From: Amycolatopsis iheyensis
GTDB taxonomy: Bacteria; Actinomycetota; Actinomycetes; Mycobacteriales; Pseudonocardiaceae
DNA: 64,000 nucleotides
NCBI RefSeq assembly: GCF_024703995.1
Contig: NZ_JAMXQV010000008.1
Location: 62,001 to 126,000 of the forward strand
Reading direction: 5' to 3'
In this document: in pieces, positions 53,127-61,380 of the stretch
Layout: each line of letters opens with the position of its first letter
Numbering within the stretch: position 1 is the first letter of the stretch
Position numbers and translations under genes: made by a program
The notes under the pieces: model-generated
Seen by the model: only the letters and a program-made list of their open reading frames with translations
Told to the model about the DNA's origin: nothing
Databases searched by the model: none

Positions 53127-53786
53127 ATGAAGCTGCGCTGGGGTCTGGCTCTCGTCGGTGTTCTCGGCGCCCTGCTGGTGGCGCCGGCCACGGCGTCCGC
53201 GTCGGTTCCGGTGGTCCGGTGCGAGTTCACGCCGACCCCGGCGAACCCCGCGGCCCGGCCGGTGGTGCGGCCGCTGCCGTTCGCGCTGACCGCGGGCACC
53301 GTCGACGTGACGTTCCGGTTCAACTACGGCCCGGTGACGGTGCGCCTGAACCGCGCCGGGGCGGCGCCGTGCGCGGTGCACAACATGGTTTCGCTGATCC
53401 TGCAGCGCTTCTACGACCGCTCCCAGTGCTGGCGGCTGTCGAACTCTTCCCGGCTGGGTGTTCTCCAGTGCGGCGACATCTACGAGGTCGAGAAGGGCGG
53501 GCCGGGGTACAAATTCCCGGACGAGGTCACCGGCACGGCGACTTACCCGCGCGGCACGGTGGCGATGGGCAACCAGGGACCGGGGACGAACGGGTCCGAG
53601 TTCTTCATCGTGCACTCGTTCGCGAACATCCCGGCGAACTATTCGGTGCTGGGGACCGTGGTGCGCGGGATGTCGGCGCTCGATCACATGGTGGCGGACG
53701 GGATCATCCCGACCGATCCGGATGGGCCGCTGGACGGGGCGCCGGCGCACCCGGTGAAGATCCAGCGGGCTTCGGTGGCCTGGTAG
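53127..53786 (+). CDS. Secreted cyclophilin-type peptidyl-prolyl isomerase
   Basis: The 219-residue protein has a signal peptide (about 1-26, ending TASAS) and a cyclophilin domain. Typical blocks are GPGYKFPDEV, RGTVAMGNQGPGTNGSEFFIVH and YSVLGTVVRGM. The catalytic arginine of classical cyclophilins (F-H-R) is replaced here around FYDRSQCWRLS, so activity may be weak. Three cysteines could form a disulfide. It probably aids folding outside the membrane. TAACCT (53114-53119) lies seven nt before the ATG. Confidence 0.88.
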   Translation: MKLRWGLALVGVLGALLVAPATASASVPVVRCEFTPTPANPAARPVVRPLPFALTAGTVDVTFRFNYGPVTVRLNRAGAAPCAVHNMVSLILQRFYDRSQCWRLSNSSRLGVLQCGDIYEVEKGGPGYKFPDEVTGTATYPRGTVAMGNQGPGTNGSEFFIVHSFANIPANYSVLGTVVRGMSALDHMVADGIIPTDPDGPLDGAPAHPVKIQRASVAW

Positions 53787-53840
53787 GCCCCACCCGGACG
53801 CTGTTCACCAGGACACCCGGGTCCCGCGACCCCGCTCCCA

Positions 53841-54335
53841 TCAGCCCGCCACGGCGGCGCGCAGCTCGGCCAGCAGGAAATCCAGGAACCGCCGGACATC
53901 GGGGGCGACGACCGTGACGTCGCCGTCCTCGTACGGCCGGCCCGGACCGATCCAGCTCCCGCCGGCCACCCGGTGGACGCCCCGCCCGGTCCGGCTCAGC
54001 GCGAACAACGCGCCGCCGCCGTCCGAGCCGAAGACCACCACCTCGTCGGTCACCGAGCGCGTGAGGCGGGTCGGCCGGTGGTCTTCCGCGCCCTCCTTCA
54101 GGGGGTGCACGAAGTAGCCGTTGCCCACATCGGGGAGTGAGACCTCTTCGATCGCCGCGTAGAGGTCGAACAGCTCCGGCGGCAGGCAGGCCGGCCGGGA
54201 CCCGCCGGCCGCGGGCTTGACCTCGTTCACGCCCACCGGGTAGCCGAAGCGGGCTTCGAACCCGCGGACGAACTCCCCGGCCAGCGCGTTCATTTCGTCG
54301 ATCCACGCGGCCAGGCTCGCCGCTCCCCCGTTCAC
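53841..54335 (-). CDS. SMI1/KNR4-like protein
   Basis: The 164-residue protein has the SUKH/SMI1-like order LAAWIDEMNALAGEFVRGFEARFGYPV, LPPELFDLYAAIEEVSLPDVGNGYFVHPL, DEVVVFGSDGGGALFALSRTG and DVRRFLDFLLAELR. Such proteins often give immunity to contact-dependent toxins, but no toxin gene is near. The GTG at 54335 is preferred; a GTG at 54398 would add 21 residues. A perfect ACGGTT-ATG-AACCGT dyad overlaps the chosen start. Confidence 0.65.
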   Translation of the reverse strand: MNGGAASLAAWIDEMNALAGEFVRGFEARFGYPVGVNEVKPAAGGSRPACLPPELFDLYAAIEEVSLPDVGNGYFVHPLKEGAEDHRPTRLTRSVTDEVVVFGSDGGGALFALSRTGRGVHRVAGGSWIGPGRPYEDGDVTVVAPDVRRFLDFLLAELRAAVAG

Positions 54336-54348
54336 GGTTATGAACCGT
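54334..54348. promoter_or_regulatory. ACGGTT-ATG-AACCGT dyad at the SMI1 gene start
   Basis: The arms are exactly complementary. The dyad covers the GTG start of the SMI1-like gene and lies 92 nt from the divergent acyltransferase gene. It could be an operator or a translation-inhibiting hairpin. Confidence 0.45.
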
Positions 54349-54439
54349 ACCGCCCCGAAGTCCGAAACATCACCCCGACGAGGGAATGGCGGGATCACCC
54401 GATTACCCTGACCCGGTTCACACGCCGAGGGGGATCTCG

Positions 54440-55537
54440 ATGATGACGCACGACCAGTACCTGGCCACCCGAAGATTCGGCGCCCTCGACGGCGTCCGGG
54501 CCATCGCCGCCGTGCTCGTCGTCTTCTTCCACTTCGGTGGGCCCACCTGGGCGCGGGCCAACGGGTGGATCGGGGTGCACCTGTTCTTCGTGCTCTCCGG
54601 CTTCCTCATCACCACCCTCGCCCTGCGCGAAGAGGCCCGCAACGGCCGCGTCTCGCTGGCCGAGTTCTACATCCGGCGGGTGTTCCGGATCCTGCCCGTC
54701 TACTACGTCGTCATCGGCGTCATCGTCGTCTACGCCTACTTCAAGGGGCTGGGGCTGCGGCACAGCGGCATCGTCGCGACCCTGCCGTGGAACGTCGTCT
54801 TCCTCGGCGAGTACCACCAGATGCCGCTGTTCGGCCAGGCCTGGACGCTCGGTGTCGAGCAGAAGTTCTACCTCGTGTGGCCGCTGCTGGCCTTCGGCTT
54901 CGGCGCGCTCGCCTTCGTCAAGCGGCTGAGCCTCTCCCTCGGTCTCGTCGCGCTCATGCTCGCGCTGATCCCGTTCATGCCCTACGCCGGCGCGTACTCG
55001 CCGATCCTCATCGGCTGCACCCTGGCGATCGTGCTGCACCACCGCAAGGGCTTCGCGGCGCTGCGGGTGTTCACCCACCCCGTCGTCGGCCTGGTCGTCG
55101 CCGCCGCGCTCATCGCCGTCCAGACCGAGTTCGGCGAGATCACCGCGTTCCTGCACGACGAGGGCGGCTCGATCACCGGCACCGGCTACGTCCTGCTGGC
55201 CGCTCTCCTGGTGCCGTCGCTGGTCGCCGGCGGGCCGCTCGCCTGGGTGCTGTCGCTGAAGCCGATGCGGTTCATCGGCGAGCGCTCGTACTCGCTCTAC
55301 CTGGTGCAGCTGGTCATCGCGTCGGTGCTCGGCGGCGCGATCCCGCAGTTCGCGCCGCAGCGGACGATGACGGCGATCGCGGTGACGGTCGTCGGGCTGA
55401 TGGCCGCCGACCTGCTCTACCGCTGGGTCGAGCTGCCGATGATCGACGTCGGACGGCGGATCATCGAACGTCGCCGCGCGAAGAAGAAGGCCGCTCCGGC
55501 GGCCGAAACCACCGAGCCCGCGCTGGCGAAGGTCTGA
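54440..55537 (+). CDS. Membrane acyltransferase 3 family protein
   Basis: The 365-residue protein has about ten membrane helices and the acyltransferase-3 marks: LDGVRAIAAVLVVFFHFG (with the proposed catalytic His), GWIGVHLFFVLSGFLIT and the RRVFRILPVYY loop. Family members O-acylate sugars, peptidoglycan, lipids or antibiotics. There is no C-terminal SGNH domain. The ATG at 54440 has GAGGGGGA upstream. A TACCCT hexamer about 35 nt before it may be the promoter. The acceptor is unknown. Confidence 0.88.
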   Translation: MMTHDQYLATRRFGALDGVRAIAAVLVVFFHFGGPTWARANGWIGVHLFFVLSGFLITTLALREEARNGRVSLAEFYIRRVFRILPVYYVVIGVIVVYAYFKGLGLRHSGIVATLPWNVVFLGEYHQMPLFGQAWTLGVEQKFYLVWPLLAFGFGALAFVKRLSLSLGLVALMLALIPFMPYAGAYSPILIGCTLAIVLHHRKGFAALRVFTHPVVGLVVAAALIAVQTEFGEITAFLHDEGGSITGTGYVLLAALLVPSLVAGGPLAWVLSLKPMRFIGERSYSLYLVQLVIASVLGGAIPQFAPQRTMTAIAVTVVGLMAADLLYRWVELPMIDVGRRIIERRRAKKKAAPAAETTEPALAKV

Positions 55538-55540
55538 CGC

Positions 55541-56713
55541 TCACCAGAACCGCCCGGGGTCTTCGGCGACCTCGCGCGCCAGCTCGCGGACCGGCTCGCG
55601 CTCGTCGTCGACCAGCGAGGCCATGACCGCGCGCGACTCGGGTGTGTCGATGTGCAGCAACGCGTCCATCGCGTGCAGGGCCAGGTCGGACGCGTAGTCG
55701 CGCAGCCAGTGCCGCCGGGCCGTGCGGGCCAGCACGGGGACCGCTTCCGGCGGCGCCAGCTCCGCCAGGGCGGTCACCACGTCGACGGCGTGCAGGTACG
55801 GGTCCGACCGGGCCAGGTCGAGCGCCGCCACCAGGTGACCGGCGGCGGCCGGCGACGGGAAGTCCGGCACCAGGTTGACGTACCGGCCGAAGCTGCCCCA
55901 GTGCCGGGTCGCGAGGTGGCGCTCCAGCCCGGCGGCGATCCCCGCCGGCACGTCCGGGAGGTCCTGCTCGCGAATCATGGCCACCTGCTCGGCCGGGGTC
56001 CGCGGGTGGGAACCCAGCACGATCTCGTCCAGCCGCGTCCACTCCGGAGCCTGCGGGTGCCGGCCCTCGCTCGAGCGCGGCCGGGCGACGCCGAAGCCGG
56101 CCACGACCCGCGTCAGGTCCGGGGTGAGGAACAGCTGGAACCAGAAGCCGCCGTCCGGCCGGCCGTCGACGGTGGCCGACACCAGCGCCACACCCTCGTA
56201 CGCGCCCAGCGCGCGCAGCGCGGCCTCGAAGCCGATCGATCCCTGCCCGGCCCGGCGGCTGGTGCGTTCCCGGCGGCCGAAGATCGACCGCCACTCCTCC
56301 ACCGCGTGCGCGGTGTCCGAGATGTCGCACGCGGCACCCGCCGCGAGTGCCGCCAGGGCCCGGGAGCCCACCTCTCCCGCCAGCAGTTTCGTCAGGTGCT
56401 CACGAGGGGACATCGGGCCGCGGAGGTGCTCGGTGAAGCGCAGCAGACGCTCCCGCTCGGCCGGGGACGGCTCACCGGCCAGGAAGCCGTCGTGCGCGAT
56501 GGTCGTCGCGACGGCCATCGCGAGCGCGAGGGGCTCGTCTTCGGGCCGCTCGGCGACGACCTCGAGCCGCCACCGCCAGCGGCCCGCCGTCACCCGCGCC
56601 GCGACGGCCGCGGCACCGGAGCGCCACCGGTCCCGCAGCTCCGGCGTCAGCAGCCCGGCCAGCGCCGGCAGGTCCGGCTCGCGTGCGCAGACCACCCGGT
56701 ACTCACGCGTCAT
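55541..56713 (-). CDS. Unknown protein with HEAT-like C-terminus
   Basis: The 390-residue soluble protein has a largely helical N-terminal half, a central beta segment (GVALVSATVDGRPDGGFWFQLFLT) and a C-terminal run of helical repeats from about 300 (AVPVLARTARRHWLRDYASDLALHAMDALLHID). The last resembles HEAT/PBS-lyase repeats. I do not recognise the family. GGGGGAG precedes the ATG at 56713. It ends 3 nt from the convergent acyltransferase gene. A hairpin separates it from the MFS gene upstream. Confidence 0.7.
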   Translation of the reverse strand: MTREYRVVCAREPDLPALAGLLTPELRDRWRSGAAAVAARVTAGRWRWRLEVVAERPEDEPLALAMAVATTIAHDGFLAGEPSPAERERLLRFTEHLRGPMSPREHLTKLLAGEVGSRALAALAAGAACDISDTAHAVEEWRSIFGRRERTSRRAGQGSIGFEAALRALGAYEGVALVSATVDGRPDGGFWFQLFLTPDLTRVVAGFGVARPRSSEGRHPQAPEWTRLDEIVLGSHPRTPAEQVAMIREQDLPDVPAGIAAGLERHLATRHWGSFGRYVNLVPDFPSPAAAGHLVAALDLARSDPYLHAVDVVTALAELAPPEAVPVLARTARRHWLRDYASDLALHAMDALLHIDTPESRAVMASLVDDEREPVRELAREVAEDPGRFW

Positions 56714-56735
56714 CGCCGCTCCCCCAAGACGTGAA

Positions 56736-56768
56736 AAGCCGGGTGCCGCACGGCGCGGCACCCGGCTT
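56736..56768 (-). terminator. Hairpin after the DHA2 MFS gene
   Basis: AAGCCGGGTGCCG (56736-56748) pairs exactly with CGGCACCCGGCTT (56756-56768). It lies 12 nt past the MFS stop on the minus strand and is followed in that direction by CACGTC. On that strand the stem begins with AAGCC and ends GGCTTTTC, giving a short U-run. Confidence 0.85.
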
Positions 56769-56780
56769 CCGAAGCTACCC

Positions 56781-58550
56781 TCAGCGTTCGCTCGCGGGCG
56801 ACACCAATTCGCTCGGCCCGCCACCGGACTCGCCGGCCACCGCGGCCAGCTCCTCACCCACCGACTCGCGGTCCTTCGGGCGCGCGTCCTTCGTCAGCAG
56901 CGACGCCACCGCGCCGATCAGGCAGACCGCGATCGCGAAGCCGAACGCCACCGCCAGGCCCGACTGGAACGGGCCCGAGATCAGGTTCGGGAAGAAGCTG
57001 CGCCCGGTCAGGAACTGGGCCTGGTCGGTCGGCAGCGACGTCAGCTGGCCGCCCAGGAGCTGCTGGATCGGGTTGTAGCCGAGGAACGCCGCGAACAGCA
57101 CCGCCACCGCCGGCAGGTTGGCCACCTGGGACGCGGCCGCCTCCGGGACGCCGTGGGCCACCAGGCCGTCGTGCATCGTCGAGGGGAGGGTGCTCGACAG
57201 GCCCGAGATGATCAGGCTGAAGAAGAAGCCGATCGACAGGACCATCGCCGCGTTCTGGAAGGTCGTCATCATGCCCGCGCCGGAGCCGCGCGCGTCCGCC
57301 GGCAGGCTGTTCATCACCTCGGCGCGGTTCGGCGAGGAGAACATGCCCATGCCGATGCCGTTGATCAGCAGGATCGCCGCGAACGCCCAGTAGTTGAAGT
57401 TCACCGGCAGCAGGATCAGCAGCAGGAACGTCACGGCGGTGATGAACAGGCCGCCCGAGGCGAGCATGCGGCTGCCGATCCGGTCGGCGAGGATGCCCGA
57501 CGTCGGCGCGGCCACGAGGAACCCGACCGTCATCGGCAGCATGTAGATGCCGGCCCACAGCGGGGTCTGCTCGAAGGTGTAGCCGTGCTGCGGCAGCCAG
57601 ATGCCCTGCAGCCAGATGATCAGGATGAACTGCAGGCCACCGCGGCCGAGCGACGCGGTCAGGTTCGCGACGTTGCCCCAGGTGAACGACCGGATCTTGA
57701 ACAGCGAGAGCCGGAACAGCGGGTTGTCGACCTTGGTCTCGATGACGACGAAGGCGATGAGCACCGCGATGCCGCCGATCAGGCAGGAGAGCACCATCGG
57801 GCTGGTCCAGCCGGTCTGCGAGGTGCCGTGGGGCTGGATGCCGTAGGTGATGCCGACCAGGACCGCGATCAGGCCGACGGCGAAGGTGATGTTGCCCCAC
57901 CAGTCCATCCGCGCGTGCTTGCGGATGCCGGTGTCGTGCAGCTTGAGGTACGCCCAGATCGTGCCGATCACGCCGAAGGGCACCGAGACCAGGAAGATCA
58001 GGTTCCAGTCGATCGGCGCGAGCACGCCGCCGACGACCAGGCCGAGGAACGAGCCGGCGATGGCCGCGACACCGTTCATGCCGAGCGCGAGGCCGCGCTG
58101 GTTGGCCGGGAAGGCGTCGGTGAGGATCGCCGAGGAGTTCGCCATCAGGAAGGCGCCGCCGATGCCCTGCACGATCCGCCAGCCGATCAGCCACAACGCG
58201 GCGGCGTCGCCGTCGAACCAGGTGATGGCCAGCATGATGGAGGAGACGGTGAAGACAGCGAAGCCGAGGTTGTACATCCGCGCGCGGCCGTACATGTCAC
58301 CGAGCCGCCCGAAGCTCACCACCAGCACCGCGGTGACCACCAGGAAGCCCATGATCATCCACAGCAGGTAGCTGGTGTTGGCGGGCTCCAGGGGGTTGAT
58401 GCCGATGCCCTTGAAGATGTCCGGGAGCGCGATCAGCACGATCGAGGAGTTGATCGTGGCGATCAGCATGCCCAGCGTCGTGTTGGACAGCGCGATCCAC
58501 TTGTACCGCGGCCCCAGTTCCGCGATCGAATACGTCCGGCGTTCCGCCAC
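56781..58550 (-). CDS. DHA2-family (EmrB/QacA-like) MFS exporter
   Basis: The 589-residue protein has about 14 membrane helices, as usual for DHA2 drug exporters. The first helix shows LGMLIATINSSIVLIALPDI (motif D1-like), loop 2-3 has GRLGDMYGRARMY (motif A), and helix 5 has the motif C-like GSFLGLVVGGVLAP. The C-terminal tail is cytosolic and acidic. It should export drugs or toxic metabolites with protons. The GTG at 58550 has AGAAGGG upstream. Its promoter overlaps two dyads, so repression by a TetR- or MarR-type protein is likely. Confidence 0.9.
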   Translation of the reverse strand: MAERRTYSIAELGPRYKWIALSNTTLGMLIATINSSIVLIALPDIFKGIGINPLEPANTSYLLWMIMGFLVVTAVLVVSFGRLGDMYGRARMYNLGFAVFTVSSIMLAITWFDGDAAALWLIGWRIVQGIGGAFLMANSSAILTDAFPANQRGLALGMNGVAAIAGSFLGLVVGGVLAPIDWNLIFLVSVPFGVIGTIWAYLKLHDTGIRKHARMDWWGNITFAVGLIAVLVGITYGIQPHGTSQTGWTSPMVLSCLIGGIAVLIAFVVIETKVDNPLFRLSLFKIRSFTWGNVANLTASLGRGGLQFILIIWLQGIWLPQHGYTFEQTPLWAGIYMLPMTVGFLVAAPTSGILADRIGSRMLASGGLFITAVTFLLLILLPVNFNYWAFAAILLINGIGMGMFSSPNRAEVMNSLPADARGSGAGMMTTFQNAAMVLSIGFFFSLIISGLSSTLPSTMHDGLVAHGVPEAAASQVANLPAVAVLFAAFLGYNPIQQLLGGQLTSLPTDQAQFLTGRSFFPNLISGPFQSGLAVAFGFAIAVCLIGAVASLLTKDARPKDRESVGEELAAVAGESGGGPSELVSPASER

Positions 58551-58577
58551 TGTGCAACCCTTCTGCTCGCAAAGTCC

Positions 58578-58613
58578 CTTAGCTAGGCTAAGCAAGTTGC
58601 TTGCGTATGGCAA
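58578..58613 (-). promoter_or_regulatory. Promoter of DHA2 exporter overlapped by two dyads
   Basis: On the minus strand a -35 TTGCCA (58613-58608) and a -10 TAGCCT (58590-58585) are 17 bp apart. The dyad CTTAGC-TAG-GCTAAG (58578-58592) covers the -10 and start point. A second dyad GCAAG-TTG-CTTGC (58592-58604) lies in the spacer. The two share one base. Confidence 0.75.
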
Positions 58614-58718
58614 CCAAGTTCCGGAATCGCTTGGGAGAGCATGATCACACTCGGTTGACAGTCCTTTGTGGACTCTTTACTTGAGACCCGGTCAGGCGGC
58701 CGGGAACGGCGGCCCGCA

Positions 58719-58865
58719 AGCGCCCCAATGTGGCGTTGGGTGCGTCCAACGCACCCAATGTGGCGTTCGGTGCGTCCAACGCACCCAATGTGGCGTTCGG
58801 TGCGTCCAGCGCACCCAATGTGGCGTTCGGTGCGTCCAGCGCACCCAACGCCACATTGGGGCGCT
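58719..58865. repeat. Expanded palindromic repeat: 26-bp inverted arms around three 30-nt direct repeats
   Basis: The arms 58719-58744 and 58840-58865 are perfectly complementary. Between them the 30-nt unit (core CCCAATGTGGCGTTCGGTGC) occurs three times, at 58745, 58775 and 58805, with one T-A/G change. The left arm is itself a unit variant. The arm and unit match the simple hairpin at 2733-2789. The gap 58551-58875 (325 nt) holds no gene: it contains the exporter promoter and this array. Confidence 0.9.
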
Positions 58866-58875
58866 AAGGGCGAGG

Positions 58876-60321
58876 TCAGCGAACCAGCCGGCCCAGGACC
58901 GCGACCCCCTCCGCGATCTCCGTCGACGTCCGCGCGGCGTACCCGAGCACCAGCCCCGGCGGTCCCGGGAGCTGCCGGTGCCACGACAGCGGCTGGACCT
59001 TCACCCCCGCCGCGAGCGCGGCCGCCGCCAGCGCGACGTCGTCGACCTCGGACCCGAACGTGATCGTCAGGTGCAGCCCCGCCGCGGCGCCGTGGACCAC
59101 CGCGTCCGGCACCTCCGAGGCAAGAGCGCGGATCATCGCGTCGCGACGACGGCGGTGGCGCGCCCGCACCACCCGCAGCTGCCGCTCCAGTTCACCCGTC
59201 TCCATCAGCCGGGCCAGCACCAGCTGGGCCAGCACCGGGTTGCCCAGGTCCGCGAACCGCTTCGCCGCCACGAGGTCGTCGTGGAACCGCGGCGGCGCCA
59301 GCAGCCAGCCCACCCGCAGCGCCGGGGCCAGCAGCTTCGAAACGCTTCCCGTGTAACAGACTTCCGGCAGCATCGACCGGACCGCCGGCACCGGCGCGCG
59401 GTCGTAGCGGTGCTCCGCGTCGTAGTCGTCCTCGACGACGATGCCGCCCTCGGCCGCCCAGCGCATCAGGGCCCGGCGGCGCTCGCCCGCCAGCACCACC
59501 CCCATCGGGAACTGGTGGGCCGGGGTCAGCAGCACCGCCGGCGAGCGCAGGTCCGCCACGCGCACGCCGTCGTCGTCCACCGGGACCGGCGGGGTCGCCA
59601 GGCCGCAGTGGTGCAGGTGCTGGCGCGCGCCCAGCGAACTCGGGTCCTCCACCGCGATCTCGGTCACGCCGTGCTGCCGCAGCACGTCCCCCACCAGCGT
59701 CAGCGCCTGGGCGACCCCGGCCACCACGATGACCTCGCCCGGGTCCACCCGGATGCCGCGGCTGCGCGCCAGCCAGCGCGACACCGCCAGCCGCATCGCC
59801 GGCGCCCCGCGCGGGTCGCCGTAGCCGAAGTGCGACGGCTCGAGCTCGTCCAGCACCGCCCGCTCGGCCCGCAGCCACGCCGCGCGCGGGAACGCCGTCA
59901 GGTCCGGCACCCCCGGTGTGAGGTCGAGCCGGGCCGGCGTCGCGCGGATCGCGTCGAAGACCGCCACCCCCGGCAGCGGCGTGATCACCCTGGACGGCGG
60001 CGGGACCCGCACGGGGTCGGGCGCGAGCACCGGCGCGGCCACCACGACGGTGCCGGCCCGGCCGCGGCCCGCCGCGTGACCGTCGTCGATCAGCCGCTGG
60101 TAGGCCTCGGTGACCACCCCGCGCGAGACCCGCAGCTCGGCGGCCAGCACCCGGGACGCGGGCAGCCGGCCGCCGACCGGGAGCCGGCCGTCGGCGACCG
60201 CCGCGCGCAGCTGCCCGGCGAGCCAGTCCGCCAGCCCGCCCGGCGGCGCCTCGCGGACGTCGAGCTGGAGGAAGTCCGACCCTATGGACCCCTCCGGCGG
60301 TGCGGTTCTGGCTCTGTCCAT
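58876..60321 (-). CDS. MocR/PdxR-type regulator (GntR HTH fused to aminotransferase)
   Basis: The 481-residue protein has a GntR winged helix (about 28-95, LPASRVLAAELRVSRGVVTEAYQRLIDDG). A class I aminotransferase-like domain follows, with the PLP lysine in YTGSVSKLLAPALRVGW. Such regulators sense PLP or amino compounds. No pdxST or gabT is adjacent, so the target is uncertain; the divergent methyltransferase 28 nt away is the first candidate. The ATG at 60321 has GACAAT six nt upstream, fitting a leaderless message. Confidence 0.9.
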   Translation of the reverse strand: MDRARTAPPEGSIGSDFLQLDVREAPPGGLADWLAGQLRAAVADGRLPVGGRLPASRVLAAELRVSRGVVTEAYQRLIDDGHAAGRGRAGTVVVAAPVLAPDPVRVPPPSRVITPLPGVAVFDAIRATPARLDLTPGVPDLTAFPRAAWLRAERAVLDELEPSHFGYGDPRGAPAMRLAVSRWLARSRGIRVDPGEVIVVAGVAQALTLVGDVLRQHGVTEIAVEDPSSLGARQHLHHCGLATPPVPVDDDGVRVADLRSPAVLLTPAHQFPMGVVLAGERRRALMRWAAEGGIVVEDDYDAEHRYDRAPVPAVRSMLPEVCYTGSVSKLLAPALRVGWLLAPPRFHDDLVAAKRFADLGNPVLAQLVLARLMETGELERQLRVVRARHRRRRDAMIRALASEVPDAVVHGAAAGLHLTITFGSEVDDVALAAAALAAGVKVQPLSWHRQLPGPPGLVLGYAARTSTEIAEGVAVLGRLVR

Positions 60322-60349
60322 CGAGCCATTGTCGCAGCACGCTGGACGC

Positions 60350-61147
60350 ATGGACACCACTTACGTGCACGGATACACCGCCCCCGAAGCCCGCCGCCTC
60401 GGCGACCAGGCCGACACCCTGGCCGAGCTGCTGCACGCCGGGACGGCCTACCCCGCCGGGAGCCGGGTGCTGGAGGTCGGCTGCGGTGTCGGCGCCCAGA
60501 CCGTCCACCTCGTCGCCCGCAGCCCGGGCGCGCACCTGACCGCCGTCGACGTCTCAGCGGACTCCCTCGCCCAAGCGAGACAACGGGTTCCGGACGTCGA
60601 GTTCCGCCGGGCCGACCTGTTCGACCTCGACGGCGAGTGGGACCACCTGTTCGTCTGCTTCGTGCTGGAACACCTGCCGGAGCCGGAGAAAGCGTTGGCC
60701 CACCTGAAAACCCTGCTGCGGCCCGGCGGCACCATCACGGTGCTCGAGGGCGACCACGGCTCGGCCTTCTTCCACCCCCGCAGCGAGCACGCGCAGGCCG
60801 CGATCGACTGCCTCGTCCGCCTGCAGGCCGACGCCGGCGGCGACGGGCTCATCGGACGGCGCCTGTACCCCCTGCTCGCCGAAGCCGGGTTCGACGACGT
60901 CGTGGTGGAACCGAGAACCGTCTACGCCGACGCGTCACGCCCCGGGCTCGTCACCGGGTTCACCCGCGACACCTTCACCGCGATGGTCGAAGGCGTCGGC
61001 GAAACCGCGGTCGCCCGAAACCTGATCACGCAAGGGAACTGGGTGCGCGGCATCACCGACCTCCACCGCACGACCAGGGAATACGGCACCTTCCACTACA
61101 CGTTCTTCAAAGCGTCGGGTTCAGCCACTCCGGGAGGAGCACCATGA
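60350..61147 (+). CDS. SAM-dependent methyltransferase
   Basis: The 265-residue class I methyltransferase has motif I LEVGCGVGAQTVHLV (about 43-57), an acidic AVDVS, motif post I DHLFVCFVLEHL and LLRPGGTITVLEGDHG. It resembles small-molecule or UbiE-type methyltransferases; the substrate is unknown. A CACGCT hexamer (60338-60343) lies six nt before the ATG. It is divergent from the MocR regulator and overlaps the next small membrane protein gene by 4 bp. Confidence 0.85.
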   Translation: MDTTYVHGYTAPEARRLGDQADTLAELLHAGTAYPAGSRVLEVGCGVGAQTVHLVARSPGAHLTAVDVSADSLAQARQRVPDVEFRRADLFDLDGEWDHLFVCFVLEHLPEPEKALAHLKTLLRPGGTITVLEGDHGSAFFHPRSEHAQAAIDCLVRLQADAGGDGLIGRRLYPLLAEAGFDDVVVEPRTVYADASRPGLVTGFTRDTFTAMVEGVGETAVARNLITQGNWVRGITDLHRTTREYGTFHYTFFKASGSATPGGAP

Positions 61148-61380
61148 TCATCGCCGTCCTCGTCGCCGTCGTCCTGCTCGCCTGGGCGCTCGACCACGCG
61201 TACCGCCGCCGTCCGTACCCGCGCAACCGGCTGGCCGGCAGCACCGACGTCTTCGACCGGGACGTCCAGCGCCTCGAAGGCGACCTCGTCGCCGACGAGC
61301 GCCACTACCCGGCGACGCGGTCCAAGGCCGCCAAGTGGTCCGTCACCCGGATCATGCCGGGCACGCACTCCCCGGCGTAA
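61144..61380 (+). CDS. Small single-pass membrane protein
   Basis: The 78-residue protein has an N-terminal membrane helix (about 2-18, IIAVLVAVVLLAWALDH) and a basic/polar cytosolic tail. Its ATG overlaps the methyltransferase stop (ATGA), with GGAGGAG just upstream, so the two are coupled. I do not recognise a family. Its last 76 bp overlap the 3' end of the convergent AfsR-type gene. Confidence 0.7.
   Translation: MIIAVLVAVVLLAWALDHAYRRRPYPRNRLAGSTDVFDRDVQRLEGDLVADERHYPATRSKAAKWSVTRIMPGTHSPA

Noticed and set aside
58745..58839. CRISPR array
   Set aside because: The 30-nt units are directly adjacent with no unique spacers and lie within inverted arms; no cas genes are near.
58666..61143. 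904-codon plus frame ending in the small membrane protein
   Set aside because: It is antisense to the MocR gene and out of frame with the methyltransferase; only the part from ATG 61144 is supported.
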